A stretch of 64,000 nucleotides of DNA from Poseidonibacter lekithochrous. GTDB lineage: Bacteria; Campylobacterota; Campylobacteria; Campylobacterales; Arcobacteraceae. A program made the translations under genes and the position numbers. Of this stretch, positions 27,290 to 35,542 are shown one piece after another. The stretch covers positions 62,001 through 126,000 of the forward strand of contig NZ_JAHKQT010000023.1 in NCBI RefSeq assembly GCF_018861145.1, given 5' to 3'. The notes under the pieces are model-generated. The model did no database searches. It was not told the DNA's origin and was given only the letters and a program-made list of their open reading frames with translations. Within the stretch, counting starts at the first letter, position 1; every line of letters starts with the position of its first letter.

Positions 27290-27963
27290 TTGTAATTGGA
27301 CATAAAGATGGAAGTATTGAAAAAGCATCAGCTGTAAGATTTACACAAAAAACAAAAGGTTTATCTACTCATACTGTTATAGGTGGTGAGTTTGCAGTTG
27401 GAAATGATATTGAACAAATTGCTTTTAAAACTTTATTAGGTTCATGTGTTGCAATTATGTTTTATGATAAAGTTACTAAAATAAAAGCTATGAATCATTT
27501 TTTGCTTCCTAATAGTAATAATAGTAATGATGATATGAAATATGGACTTTACTCAGTTGAAGCAATGCTTAATGAAATGTATAAATTAGGTTGTAATAAA
27601 AATAATATGTTTGCAAAGATATCTGGTGGAGCTGATATTATGCAATTATCTTTATCTTCTCAATCTATTGGACATAGAAACGTTGAGTTTGCAAAAGATT
27701 TTTGCAAAGCAGAAGGTTTTAAATTAATTAGTGAACACACACGTGGAGAGCATGGACGATTAATTTTACTTGCAAATGAGTTTGAAACATTTATTAAAGT
27801 TACACAAAAAAGTGAAACTGATAGTAAAATTTTACAAGAAGAAAAATTCTTACAAAAAGAGATTACAAAAGCTCCTGTTATCAAAGAATATGTTGGTGGT
27901 GTTGATTTATTTGGTATTGAAGATAAAGCACAAGAACCTGAAATGGAAATCGAGCTTTTCTGA
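27286..27963 (+). CDS. cheD: Chemoreceptor glutamine deamidase CheD
   Basis: A 225-residue CheD-family protein. The catalytic signature is LLGSCVAIMFYD with the nucleophilic Cys. The His is in AMNHFLLP, and the KISGGADIM segment is typical. It would deamidate receptor Gln to Glu and modulate CheA. It starts with TTG overlapping the cheR TGA, with AAAAGGAA upstream. About 60 C-terminal residues after the CheD fold (Lys/Glu-rich, ending MEIELF) are an extension not seen in the short T. maritima enzyme; their role is unknown. Confidence 0.92.
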   Translation: MIVIGHKDGSIEKASAVRFTQKTKGLSTHTVIGGEFAVGNDIEQIAFKTLLGSCVAIMFYDKVTKIKAMNHFLLPNSNNSNDDMKYGLYSVEAMLNEMYKLGCNKNNMFAKISGGADIMQLSLSSQSIGHRNVEFAKDFCKAEGFKLISEHTRGEHGRLILLANEFETFIKVTQKSETDSKILQEEKFLQKEITKAPVIKEYVGGVDLFGIEDKAQEPEMEIELF

Positions 27964-27989
27964 TTTTATAATAAAGAGGGTGTTTTTTA

Positions 27990-29063
27990 ATGTATACTGT
28001 TTTAGTAATAGATGATTCTGCATCTATGAGAAGAATTATAAAAGATATGATTAATCAAATAGATGAGTTTGAAGTTGTATCAATGGCTGTTGATGCATTT
28101 GATGCAAGAGAAAAAATAAAGCAGTATGAACCTGATATTGTAACTATTGATATAAATATGCCAAAAATGAATGGTGTAACATTTTTAAGAAACCTTATGA
28201 GACTACACCCTATGCCTGCCGTTGTTATTTCAGGTGAGGGTGTTCGAGGTAATGATATTTTTGATGATGGAGCTGTTGGTTTTATATCAAAACCTGAAGG
28301 TGGAGAGTCTATGTCTTCATTTCAAAGTAGGATAAAAGAAACATTATTAAGTTTAACTTTTTTACTTAAAAGATATACTTTAAAAAAACCTAAACCATTA
28401 ATTAAAAAAAAGAAAACAGCTAGTACAATTGAATATAAAATTCATCCAGATGAAGTAATACCTTCAAATCCAACAAGAGGTTCTGGGAATAAACTAATAG
28501 CTATTGGTTCATCAACAGGTGGAGTTGAGGCATTATTAAAAGTATTCCAAAAACTTCCATCTGGATTACCGCCTATTTTAATTACACAGCATATTCCTTA
28601 TGGTTTTTCAAACTCTTTTGCACATAGATTAAATGATTATTCAGATGTAATCGTAGAGGAAGCAAAAGATGAAACAATTTTAGAAAATGGACATGCTTAT
28701 TTAGCTCCTGGAAATATGCATCTAACTATTGTAAAAAGTGGTTTAGATTATAAAACAAAGTTATTAGATACAAAAAAAGTCAGTCAACATAAACCAAGTG
28801 TTGATGTATTGTATCGATCTGTTAATAATGTAATAGGTTCCAGTGCTATGGCTATTATAATGACAGGAATGGGTGATGATGGAATGATTGGTATGAAAGA
28901 TATGTATCAAAATAATGTGTATACTATTGCTCAAAATGAAGAAAGTTGTGTTGTTTTTGGAATGCCAGCAAAAGCTATTAATGCAGGTGCAGTTAAAAAT
29001 ATTGTGCCTTTAGACGATATTGCTCAATATATAATTGATTACTCTAAAGGTAAAAAAAGATAA
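27990..29063 (+). CDS. cheB: Chemotaxis methylesterase/deamidase CheB with receiver domain
   Basis: A 357-residue protein. The receiver domain (1-125) has VIDDSASMRR and the phospho-acceptor Asp in TIDINMPKMNG. A Lys-rich linker follows. The methylesterase domain carries the catalytic triad: Ser in AIGSSTGGVEALL, His in TQHIPYGFSNSF and Asp in MTGMGDDGM. Removing receptor methyl groups is controlled by CheA phosphorylation. This differs from Campylobacter CheB, which lacks the receiver domain. It is the last gene of the chemotaxis operon and converges on the recombinase gene. Confidence 0.95.
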   Translation: MYTVLVIDDSASMRRIIKDMINQIDEFEVVSMAVDAFDAREKIKQYEPDIVTIDINMPKMNGVTFLRNLMRLHPMPAVVISGEGVRGNDIFDDGAVGFISKPEGGESMSSFQSRIKETLLSLTFLLKRYTLKKPKPLIKKKKTASTIEYKIHPDEVIPSNPTRGSGNKLIAIGSSTGGVEALLKVFQKLPSGLPPILITQHIPYGFSNSFAHRLNDYSDVIVEEAKDETILENGHAYLAPGNMHLTIVKSGLDYKTKLLDTKKVSQHKPSVDVLYRSVNNVIGSSAMAIIMTGMGDDGMIGMKDMYQNNVYTIAQNEESCVVFGMPAKAINAGAVKNIVPLDDIAQYIIDYSKGKKR

Positions 29064-29084
29064 TATTTCTATTTTAGAAAATAT
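29063..29084. terminator. Weak bidirectional hairpin between cheB and xerH
   Basis: ATATTTCT and AGAAAATAT pair around ATTTT with one bulge, directly after the cheB stop and covering the xerH stop. It is AT-only in most pairs, so strength is uncertain. Confidence 0.4.
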
Positions 29085-30126
29085 CTGTAGTTCGTTCTAA
29101 TTGATCTTTATCAAAATGAGTATATATCCTTGAAGTATTAATATCTGCATGACCAAGTGATTCTTGAACTAATATCAAGTCTTTACTTTTTTGATAAAGC
29201 ATCGTAGCAAAAGTATGTCTTAACATATGTGCACCATTCTTTTCTTTTCTTATACCAATGCTAAGTAATATTTTTTCAACAATACTGCTAATATATGCTT
29301 GAGTTAAAGCTTTACCTTTTTGATTACATAAAAGTAGGGCGTTGTTATGTGATTTAACTTCATTCCATTCATTTAAATCATTTGTTATAATATTTGCTTT
29401 TATCATAACAACTCTTGGTTTATTACCCTTTCCTCTTACTTGAATTATGAAAGCATCACCATCTTTATTAAAATCTTTTAACTCAATATTTATAGCTTCA
29501 CTAACTCTAATACCTGTGTAAAGAATTATTTTGATAATAAGTCTATTTCTTGCAGCTATTTTTGCACTAAAAGGATATCTATCAATTGCTTGAATAAAAG
29601 CTCTAACTTCATCTTTTTTCATAAATGAGGGCAGTTTAGTTCCACTTTTACCACTTAACCCTCCCCAATTCTTAAGCTCAACACCATATCTATAAACAAA
29701 ACCATTTACTTCTTCATTTTGCTTATCTATATATCCAAAAAAAGTTACTAATGATATTCTATAGTTTTTCTTTGTTGCATCTGAAAGTTTACTTGTTTGA
29801 GTAATTAAAAAGTCACGTAGAAGTTCCTCATCTATTTCTTTCATTGAATTAGGTCCATAATTAATCATAAACTTGTATAATTTTTCTAAAGGTATAAAAT
29901 ATACATGGATGCTATTAATTCCAATATTACGTACTTCTTTAATAGTTAGTTTTAAAGTGTCAATTGAATCAAAACCAATTGTAAGCTCTTGCAGTATTTG
30001 CGCTAATCTATCTTTATCTTTAACTTGTCTATTTGAAAGAGATGTGATCTTATTTCTAATAAACCTTGATAACCAGAATAAATATGTCTGACTAAATGTA
30101 TCTTCACAATCTAATGGATATTTCAA
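29074..30126 (-). CDS. xerH: Tyrosine recombinase XerH (single-recombinase chromosome resolution)
   Basis: A 350-residue tyrosine recombinase. A SAM-like N-terminal DNA-binding domain covers about 1-165. The catalytic domain has the Arg in YTGIRVSEAINIEL, a Lys in the beta-hairpin RGKGNKPRVV, HMLRHTFATML (HxxR), LGHADINTS and the Tyr nucleophile in SRIYTHF. All active-site residues are intact. Length and sequence match XerH of Helicobacter and Campylobacter, which acts alone at difH and is stimulated by FtsK. The start is TTG with AAAGG upstream. A dif-like inverted repeat lies 36 bases before the start codon. Confidence 0.9.
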   Translation of the reverse strand: MKYPLDCEDTFSQTYLFWLSRFIRNKITSLSNRQVKDKDRLAQILQELTIGFDSIDTLKLTIKEVRNIGINSIHVYFIPLEKLYKFMINYGPNSMKEIDEELLRDFLITQTSKLSDATKKNYRISLVTFFGYIDKQNEEVNGFVYRYGVELKNWGGLSGKSGTKLPSFMKKDEVRAFIQAIDRYPFSAKIAARNRLIIKIILYTGIRVSEAINIELKDFNKDGDAFIIQVRGKGNKPRVVMIKANIITNDLNEWNEVKSHNNALLLCNQKGKALTQAYISSIVEKILLSIGIRKEKNGAHMLRHTFATMLYQKSKDLILVQESLGHADINTSRIYTHFDKDQLERTTDIF

Positions 30127-30161
30127 TTTTGACCTTTTTTGAGTTTAAAATATATTTTACT

Positions 30162-30183
30162 TTTGGAAACTATAATTTCCAAA
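30162..30183. repeat. dif-like inverted repeat upstream of xerH
   Basis: TTTGGAAA (30162-30169) and TTTCCAAA (30176-30183) are perfect inverted repeats separated by the 6 bases CTATAA, the central spacing of Xer recombination sites. It is in the xerH promoter region, 36 bp before the TTG start. It may be the chromosomal dif site, or an operator for xerH. Confidence 0.5.
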
Positions 30184-30236
30184 TTATATTATATCCTCTC
30201 TTTAAGTAGTATAAAATAATATTTATTAATATTTTT

Positions 30237-30515
30237 TTACCAAAAAGAAGCAGTTTCATAAGTTGAATTTTGATTATTGTCTAACTCTAAATAGATATTA
30301 TCATTATAGTCTATGTATAAGTTATAATCCCCTATACATAAACTATTTTCTATATTACTTTTGTTTAAATATGCATCTTCAGAATATTCACTTAAATCTG
30401 ATAAATAGTACTCTACCATTGAAGGTGCCATATTATCAATAGCAAGCTCTATTGAGCCAAAATCATTGACACCAAAAGTATTATACAAAGATGTTTTATC
30501 TAATAATGTAATCAT
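30237..30515 (-). CDS. Hypothetical small acidic protein
   Basis: A 92-residue protein with no recognised family. It is strongly acidic and Tyr/Asn/Ser-rich (SEYSEDAYLNKSNIENSL), and ends in TASFW. There is no signal peptide, membrane helix or cysteine pair. It lies 11 bases downstream of the coiled-coil gene on the same strand, so the two probably share a transcript. It is 110 bases from the xerH start. Codon usage is the same as in its neighbours. It could be an unannotated partner of the coiled-coil protein. Confidence 0.7.
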   Translation of the reverse strand: MITLLDKTSLYNTFGVNDFGSIELAIDNMAPSMVEYYLSDLSEYSEDAYLNKSNIENSLCIGDYNLYIDYNDNIYLELDNNQNSTYETASFW

Positions 30516-30526
30516 TATCGTCTTTT

Positions 30527-30982
30527 CTAGTTGTTAAACCCATTTAATAAAGATGCCATTCTGTTTAAATCAATTTTATTTTCTTCAGGTTTTTTATCAT
30601 CATCATCATCATCATTTACGGTGTTATTGTTGAAGATATTACCATTTGTTGTTTCTTTATCTTCTTCAGATGTTTTTATTTCATCTTCTGTATTCGTAGA
30701 TGAAGTATCATCTTTATTTTCAGTAGTTACTCTTTTATTTAATAAACCTTCAATTTTTCCTAACATTGATGAAATATTTGAGTTATCTTCTTCTGTATTT
30801 GTTTTGAAGTCATTTACATTTAATTCTAAATCTTCTTTTACAGTTTCTAATTCAAGAACTTCATCTTCTAATTCAGTAATTCTATTTTCTAACTCAGTGT
30901 TTTTACCTTCAAGTTCTTCGTAGGCTTTTATTAAAGTATTTAAAGCATTATTTAGTTTTGAAATTGTTTCTGCATTTGTCAT
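30527..30982 (-). CDS. Hypothetical coiled-coil protein with acidic tail
   Basis: A 151-residue protein. Residues 5-58 are predicted coiled coil by eye, with leucines and hydrophobics at heptad spacing (ELENRITELEDEVLELE). The middle is Thr/Glu/Asp-rich and disordered, including seven residues DDDDDDK. The C-terminus is a short hydrophobic peptide, RMASLLNGFNN. The pattern of coiled coil, disordered acidic linker and terminal peptide suggests a tethering or scaffold protein, but no family is recognised. It sits just upstream of the 92-residue ORF and downstream of the M3 peptidase. Confidence 0.75.
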   Translation of the reverse strand: MTNAETISKLNNALNTLIKAYEELEGKNTELENRITELEDEVLELETVKEDLELNVNDFKTNTEEDNSNISSMLGKIEGLLNKRVTTENKDDTSSTNTEDEIKTSEEDKETTNGNIFNNNTVNDDDDDDKKPEENKIDLNRMASLLNGFNN

Positions 30983-31033
30983 TTGTCTTACATCCTTGGT
31001 AATATTATTATTAATTCGTTATTATTGCTAAAT

Positions 31034-33001
31034 TTAGCTAATAATTCCATCAATTCTTAATAAAGAATCAATACTTGGCTTTCTTTGTGCAAAATTGTAA
31101 AATAATTTATCCATATTTGATGATCCACCTTTAGATAAAATAGTCTCTTTATATTTTAAAGCAAGCTCTTTATTGAAGATGTTTCCTGAATCAATAAACA
31201 TATAGAAAGCATCAGCACTTAGTACTTCTGCCCATTTATATGAATAATATCCAGCAGAATATCCACCTGCAAAAATATGAGAGAAACCATTTTGGAACTT
31301 ATTATATGAAGGTGGAATCATTGCTGCAAATTCTTTTCTTACTTCATCTAATAAATTTTGTACTTCTTTTTCACTTTTGTATAAGTCTTGATATAGTTTA
31401 AAGTCAAACAAAGCAAATTCTACTTGTCTTACTAATGATAATGAAGATTGGAAGTTTTTAGCTTTTATGATTCTATCAATGGCTTCATCATCTAGTACTT
31501 CTTGAGTTTCATAATGTTTAGCAAATAGTTTTAACACATCTTTATCATATGAAAAGTATTCTAAAAATTGTGAAGGAAATTCAACTGTATCCCAAGCAAC
31601 GCCAGAAATTCCACTAACATAAGGATCTTTTATATCACTAACTAAGTGATGTAAAGCATGTCCCATTTCATGAAATAGTGTTACAACATCTGAGTGTCTT
31701 AGTAATGAAGGAGTCGTATCAGTTGATTGAGGAAAATTACAAACTATAAAAGCAGTAGGTAAATGTTTTTCTCCTTTTGAATCTACATAATGAGAGTGCC
31801 AGTTATTCATCCACGCACCACCTCTTTTATCTTTTCTAGCTTCAAGATCAATATATATTCTTGCAATCTCATTATCTTTAGAGAATAGATTATATACTCT
31901 TACTTTATCATCCCATGCTTTAGCATCAGTTTGAACAAACTTGATATCAAACATTTGATATAAGAAGTCAAAGAAGCCATTTAATACAGATTCTTGCTCA
32001 AAATAAGGTCGATAATACTCTTCATCTAAATCATATTTAGTTTTCTTTAGTTTTTCAGAATAATAAGCCATATCTGATGATCTAAAATCATTTATTCCAT
32101 CTTTACTCGCTAATTGTTTAATTTCTTCTAATTCCTCAATTGCTTTAGCTTTTCCCTTATGTCCTAATTCTTCTAAAAATGAAATAACCTCTTCTTCTTT
32201 TGAAGCCATTTTTGTTTGTAAAGAGTATTCAGAATAAGAATTAAAACCTAAGATTTTTACCTTTTCATTTTTTAACTTAAGTATTTGTTCTATAATCTTT
32301 CCATTTTGAGGAGCTTTAGTACAATAAGCTTTATAAAGTTCTTCTCTTCTCTGTCTTGATGTTCCATATGTAATATAAGCCATATATGATGGAATTTGTA
32401 AAGTAAACTTATATTTAGTTTTACCCTCTTCTTCAAATTTTGCTAATTCTAAATCTGAAGCAGGAATTTCTCTTATATCATCTTCCTCTTCTATAATCAT
32501 TTCAAACTTATTTGTTGCATCTAATAAGTTTTGAGAGAACTTATGAGATAGTTCACTTAGAGTTAAATTTATATCTTCTAATCTTTTCTTTTTATCATTA
32601 TCTAAGTGACAACCAGAAAGTACAAAGTCTCTTATTTCATTTTCTAAGACTTTATTTTGTATACTACTTAAAGTACTTTTATACTTAGAATGTATATCTT
32701 TTAAAGCTCTATAAATACTTTCATTTTGAGATATCCAAGTTTCATATTTTGAAATAACTGGAAGACATTCTTCATAAACTTTTCCTGTGATTTCAGAATT
32801 TTTTACTGAATCAATATGAAAAATTGGAGTAAGAAAGTCATTAATACTCTCCCCTATTTCTTCATATGGCATAACAAAATTTTCATATGTTTTATCTTCT
32901 ATTTTCATTAATTCTAATATTTCATTTTTTGATTGCTCTAATAGTTTTTCTAATAATACTTTTGAGTCTGTTAGTTTTTCTAAATTAAATTCTTTAAACA
33001 T
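31034..33001 (-). CDS. prlC: M3-family oligopeptidase (oligopeptidase A type)
   Basis: A 655-residue zinc metallopeptidase of the thimet/oligopeptidase A type that degrades short peptides in the cytoplasm. The zinc site is TLFHEMGHALHHL, with the third ligand Glu in WDTVEFPSQFLE. The C-terminal FAGGYSAGYYSYKWAEVL matches M3 enzymes and holds the substrate-binding Tyr residues. Length is close to E. coli PrlC (680). There is no signal peptide. It is 15 bases downstream of the prmC start-side neighbour on the minus strand (prmC lies upstream in the transcript). Confidence 0.94.
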   Translation of the reverse strand: MFKEFNLEKLTDSKVLLEKLLEQSKNEILELMKIEDKTYENFVMPYEEIGESINDFLTPIFHIDSVKNSEITGKVYEECLPVISKYETWISQNESIYRALKDIHSKYKSTLSSIQNKVLENEIRDFVLSGCHLDNDKKKRLEDINLTLSELSHKFSQNLLDATNKFEMIIEEEDDIREIPASDLELAKFEEEGKTKYKFTLQIPSYMAYITYGTSRQRREELYKAYCTKAPQNGKIIEQILKLKNEKVKILGFNSYSEYSLQTKMASKEEEVISFLEELGHKGKAKAIEELEEIKQLASKDGINDFRSSDMAYYSEKLKKTKYDLDEEYYRPYFEQESVLNGFFDFLYQMFDIKFVQTDAKAWDDKVRVYNLFSKDNEIARIYIDLEARKDKRGGAWMNNWHSHYVDSKGEKHLPTAFIVCNFPQSTDTTPSLLRHSDVVTLFHEMGHALHHLVSDIKDPYVSGISGVAWDTVEFPSQFLEYFSYDKDVLKLFAKHYETQEVLDDEAIDRIIKAKNFQSSLSLVRQVEFALFDFKLYQDLYKSEKEVQNLLDEVRKEFAAMIPPSYNKFQNGFSHIFAGGYSAGYYSYKWAEVLSADAFYMFIDSGNIFNKELALKYKETILSKGGSSNMDKLFYNFAQRKPSIDSLLRIDGIIS

Positions 33002-33016
33002 TTATATAATCCTTTT

Positions 33017-33853
33017 TTATTTTTTAAATTGTATTGTAAATCCTCTATCAAACTTTTCATAGTCTTGATAGAATGATAAACTATTTATATTAAATTTTTC
33101 TAAATAGTTTGTTAATGGTTTCTTTTGATCAAATCCCATTTCACATAGTAAATATTCAATATTTCTTTTATTTGTTTGATCAATTATCTTTTTTAATAAT
33201 TCATCACCTACACTTCCACCAAATAATGCATTTGAAGGTTCAAATTTTACATTAGTTGGTAATTCGTAATCATCTGCTATATAAGGTGGATTTGATATTG
33301 TTAAATCTATATTTATTTCATCTATATTCTCATATAAATTACTTAATCTAAATTCAATTTTATCTTCAACTCCATGTTTTTTTGCATTTTTCTTTGCAAG
33401 TTCTAATGCTTTTTCATTAATATCAACTGCAATTATTTTTATATTCTCTATTAATAACGCTAGCATAACTGAAATTATTCCCGAACCAGTACCTATTTCT
33501 ATTATATTAATTGTTTCTTTTTTGTCTTTTATACTCTTAATTACTTCAAGTGCATTATCAATTAATAATTCTGTTTCTGGTCTAGGTATTAAAACACCCT
33601 CTTGAACAATAAAAACTTCTCCATAAAATGAAGCTTTATTTATTATGTATTCCATTGGATAATTTGTTACTCTTTTTTTTATTAACTTTTCAAGCTCTTT
33701 TTGCTGTTCAAATTCTTTATTATAGTTTAGATGTAACCATATAGTATTTTTCTCTAATAAATACATCATTAGCATCTCAACTTCTTTTGCTGGAATATGT
33801 GTTACAAATTTTAAATCATTTGTATATTTTCTAATCGTATCTTTTATTGTCAT
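33017..33853 (-). CDS. prmC: Peptide chain release factor N5-glutamine methyltransferase
   Basis: A 278-residue SAM-dependent enzyme that methylates the GGQ glutamine of release factors 1 and 2. A helical N-terminal domain (1-80) precedes the methyltransferase domain. Motif I is IIEIGTGSGIISVML and the active-site motif is LTISNPPYIADDYE. Length equals E. coli PrmC (277). It lies between hemW (upstream in the transcript, 47 bases) and prlC. Confidence 0.93.
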   Translation of the reverse strand: MTIKDTIRKYTNDLKFVTHIPAKEVEMLMMYLLEKNTIWLHLNYNKEFEQQKELEKLIKKRVTNYPMEYIINKASFYGEVFIVQEGVLIPRPETELLIDNALEVIKSIKDKKETINIIEIGTGSGIISVMLALLIENIKIIAVDINEKALELAKKNAKKHGVEDKIEFRLSNLYENIDEINIDLTISNPPYIADDYELPTNVKFEPSNALFGGSVGDELLKKIIDQTNKRNIEYLLCEMGFDQKKPLTNYLEKFNINSLSFYQDYEKFDRGFTIQFKK

Positions 33854-33900
33854 ATTATGTATAAACCTTTTTTAAACTTGATATTATAGTTAAATTGTTA

Positions 33901-34968
33901 TTACTCTAAAATATATAATGCTAATTCATCTGATAATAAAAAGTTTTTATTATAAATTCTTTTATCTTTTACTAAAACTTTATCATTTTCAATTAAATCT
34001 TTTACTTTTTCTAGTTCTTTTTGTGTAAATAGTGATAGTTCAACACCATTTGAACACCTAAAACCAAGTAGTATTTTCTCCGTTTTTATGTCATCTAAAT
34101 CTATTGCTTCATAATCCATTTTAAAAGGATCTGCTATATATTCTTCAATACTTTTAGAAGGATAGTATCTTCTTTTATTTACATATCCTACCGCTCCTGC
34201 ACCTACTCCTAAATATTCTTTATGTTCCCAATATCCATAATTATGTTTTGATTCATATTTTTTTTCTCTAGCAAAATTTGATATCTCATATTGAGTAAAA
34301 TTATTCTCTTTAATAAAATCAAATATTTCATAAGATAACTCTTCATCATCAATTTTTACACTAGATCTATCAAAGAACTTTGTACCTTCTTCAATCATTA
34401 ATGAATAAGCACTTAAATGTGTAATTGGTAAGGAAAAAGCTTGTCTAAAATCCTCTTTCATACTCTTTAGTGTGTCTCCTTGGACTCCATATATTATATC
34501 ACAGTTAATACCATTAAAGCCTATACTATTTGCATTTTGTATAGCTTCTATAGCACTTTTATTCTTATGCGATCTACCTAGGAATTTCAACTTTTCATTG
34601 TTGAAACTTTGTACTCCAAAACTAACTCTATTTACACCGAAACTATGCATAGTTTCGAGCCATTCATATGAAGCTGAATTTGGATTGGCTTCTGTTGTGA
34701 TTTCTGCGTCTTTTATTAAATATGGTTTTATCATATTTAAAACTTCTTCATACTCTTGAGCTTTTACGCAAGATGGTGTACCACCTCCAATAAATACTGT
34801 TTCTATTTCTTTATTATGTTTTTTAACATAAATATCTAATTCATTTTTTAATTGTTTTTTTAGTGCTTTCATATACTCTTGTTTCAAATGAAACTTATCA
34901 GTATATGAATTGAATGCACAGTAAAAACATTTGCTATCGCAAAAAGGTATATGTATATATAAAAGCAA
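33901..34968 (-). CDS. hemW: HemW, radical SAM haem chaperone (coproporphyrinogen-oxidase-like)
   Basis: A 355-residue radical SAM protein. The cluster motif is CDSKCFYCAF (C10, C14, C17), preceded by the family start LLYIHIPF. GGGTPSC and the NRVSFGVQSFNNEKLKFLGR region follow, with a HemW-type C-terminal domain. HemN and HemW differ in the number of C-terminal elements and start; the short length supports HemW, which binds and delivers haem. The start is TTG with an AGGA-like sequence upstream. It is divergently transcribed from rppH with 55 bases between. Confidence 0.9.
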   Translation of the reverse strand: MLLYIHIPFCDSKCFYCAFNSYTDKFHLKQEYMKALKKQLKNELDIYVKKHNKEIETVFIGGGTPSCVKAQEYEEVLNMIKPYLIKDAEITTEANPNSASYEWLETMHSFGVNRVSFGVQSFNNEKLKFLGRSHKNKSAIEAIQNANSIGFNGINCDIIYGVQGDTLKSMKEDFRQAFSLPITHLSAYSLMIEEGTKFFDRSSVKIDDEELSYEIFDFIKENNFTQYEISNFAREKKYESKHNYGYWEHKEYLGVGAGAVGYVNKRRYYPSKSIEEYIADPFKMDYEAIDLDDIKTEKILLGFRCSNGVELSLFTQKELEKVKDLIENDKVLVKDKRIYNKNFLLSDELALYILE

Positions 34969-35023
34969 TTTTTAATCCTAATTTCTGTAAAATCTTTGGC
35001 TAATTATAAGGGAAAACATATTT

Positions 35024-35518
35024 ATGACTGATAAAAATGAAATCACAAAAGATAATACTAAAAATTATAGACCTAATGTAGCAGCGATTGTACTATCAGC
35101 GAAATACCCACATACATGCGAAATATTTATAGCGTCACGTACTGATGTAGATAATGCTTGGCAATTCCCACAAGGTGGAATTGATGAAGGTGAAAATGCA
35201 AAAGAAGCATTATACAGAGAGCTTGAAGAAGAAATAGGAACGAGAGAAATTGAGATTATTGCAGAATATCCTCAATGGGTATCTTATGACTTCCCTCCTG
35301 CAATTGCAAAAAAAATGCACCCCTTTGATGGTCAGATACAAAAGTACTATTTAGTAAAATTAAAAAAAGGTGCAAAAGTTAATATTGACACTGAAATCCC
35401 AGAATTCAGTGAATATAAATTTGTACCAACAAAAAATATCTATGACTATATAACTTTCTTTAAAAGAACAGTTTATAAGCAAGTTTTAAAATATTTTAAA
35501 AATGAAGGCTATATTTAA
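35024..35518 (+). CDS. rppH: RNA pyrophosphohydrolase (Nudix)
   Basis: A 164-residue Nudix hydrolase that removes pyrophosphate from the 5' end of mRNA and triggers decay. The Nudix box GGIDEGENAKEALYRELEEE plus IG is complete (Gx5Ex7REUxEExGU). The N-terminal YRPNVAAIVLS and AWQFPQGG are characteristic of RppH/NudH. Length is near E. coli RppH (176). It is followed by lysC after 17 bases, so they probably share a transcript. Confidence 0.94.
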   Translation: MTDKNEITKDNTKNYRPNVAAIVLSAKYPHTCEIFIASRTDVDNAWQFPQGGIDEGENAKEALYRELEEEIGTREIEIIAEYPQWVSYDFPPAIAKKMHPFDGQIQKYYLVKLKKGAKVNIDTEIPEFSEYKFVPTKNIYDYITFFKRTVYKQVLKYFKNEGYI

Positions 35519-35527
35519 AAAGGAATT

Positions 35528-35542
35528 ATGAGTAAATGTTAA
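35528..35542 (+). CDS. Candidate micro-ORF (MSKC) overlapping the lysC start
   Basis: ATG 35528 with AGGA at 35521-35524 reads Met-Ser-Lys-Cys-stop. The stop (35540-35542) lies just inside lysC, whose ATG is at 35536. The ribosome-binding site is at 3-base spacing for the micro-ORF and 11-base spacing for lysC. It may be chance, or it may set lysC translation by termination and reinitiation. Confidence 0.25.
   Translation: MSKC

Noticed and set aside
27770-28015. 81-codon frame overlapping cheD and cheB
   Set aside because: Lys-rich out-of-frame reading of cheD; cheD and cheB are clearly coding in their own frames.
30531-30923. 130-codon Ser-rich frame opposite the coiled-coil gene
   Set aside because: The poly-Ser runs are the complement of Asp/Glu codons in the real gene; no start signal.
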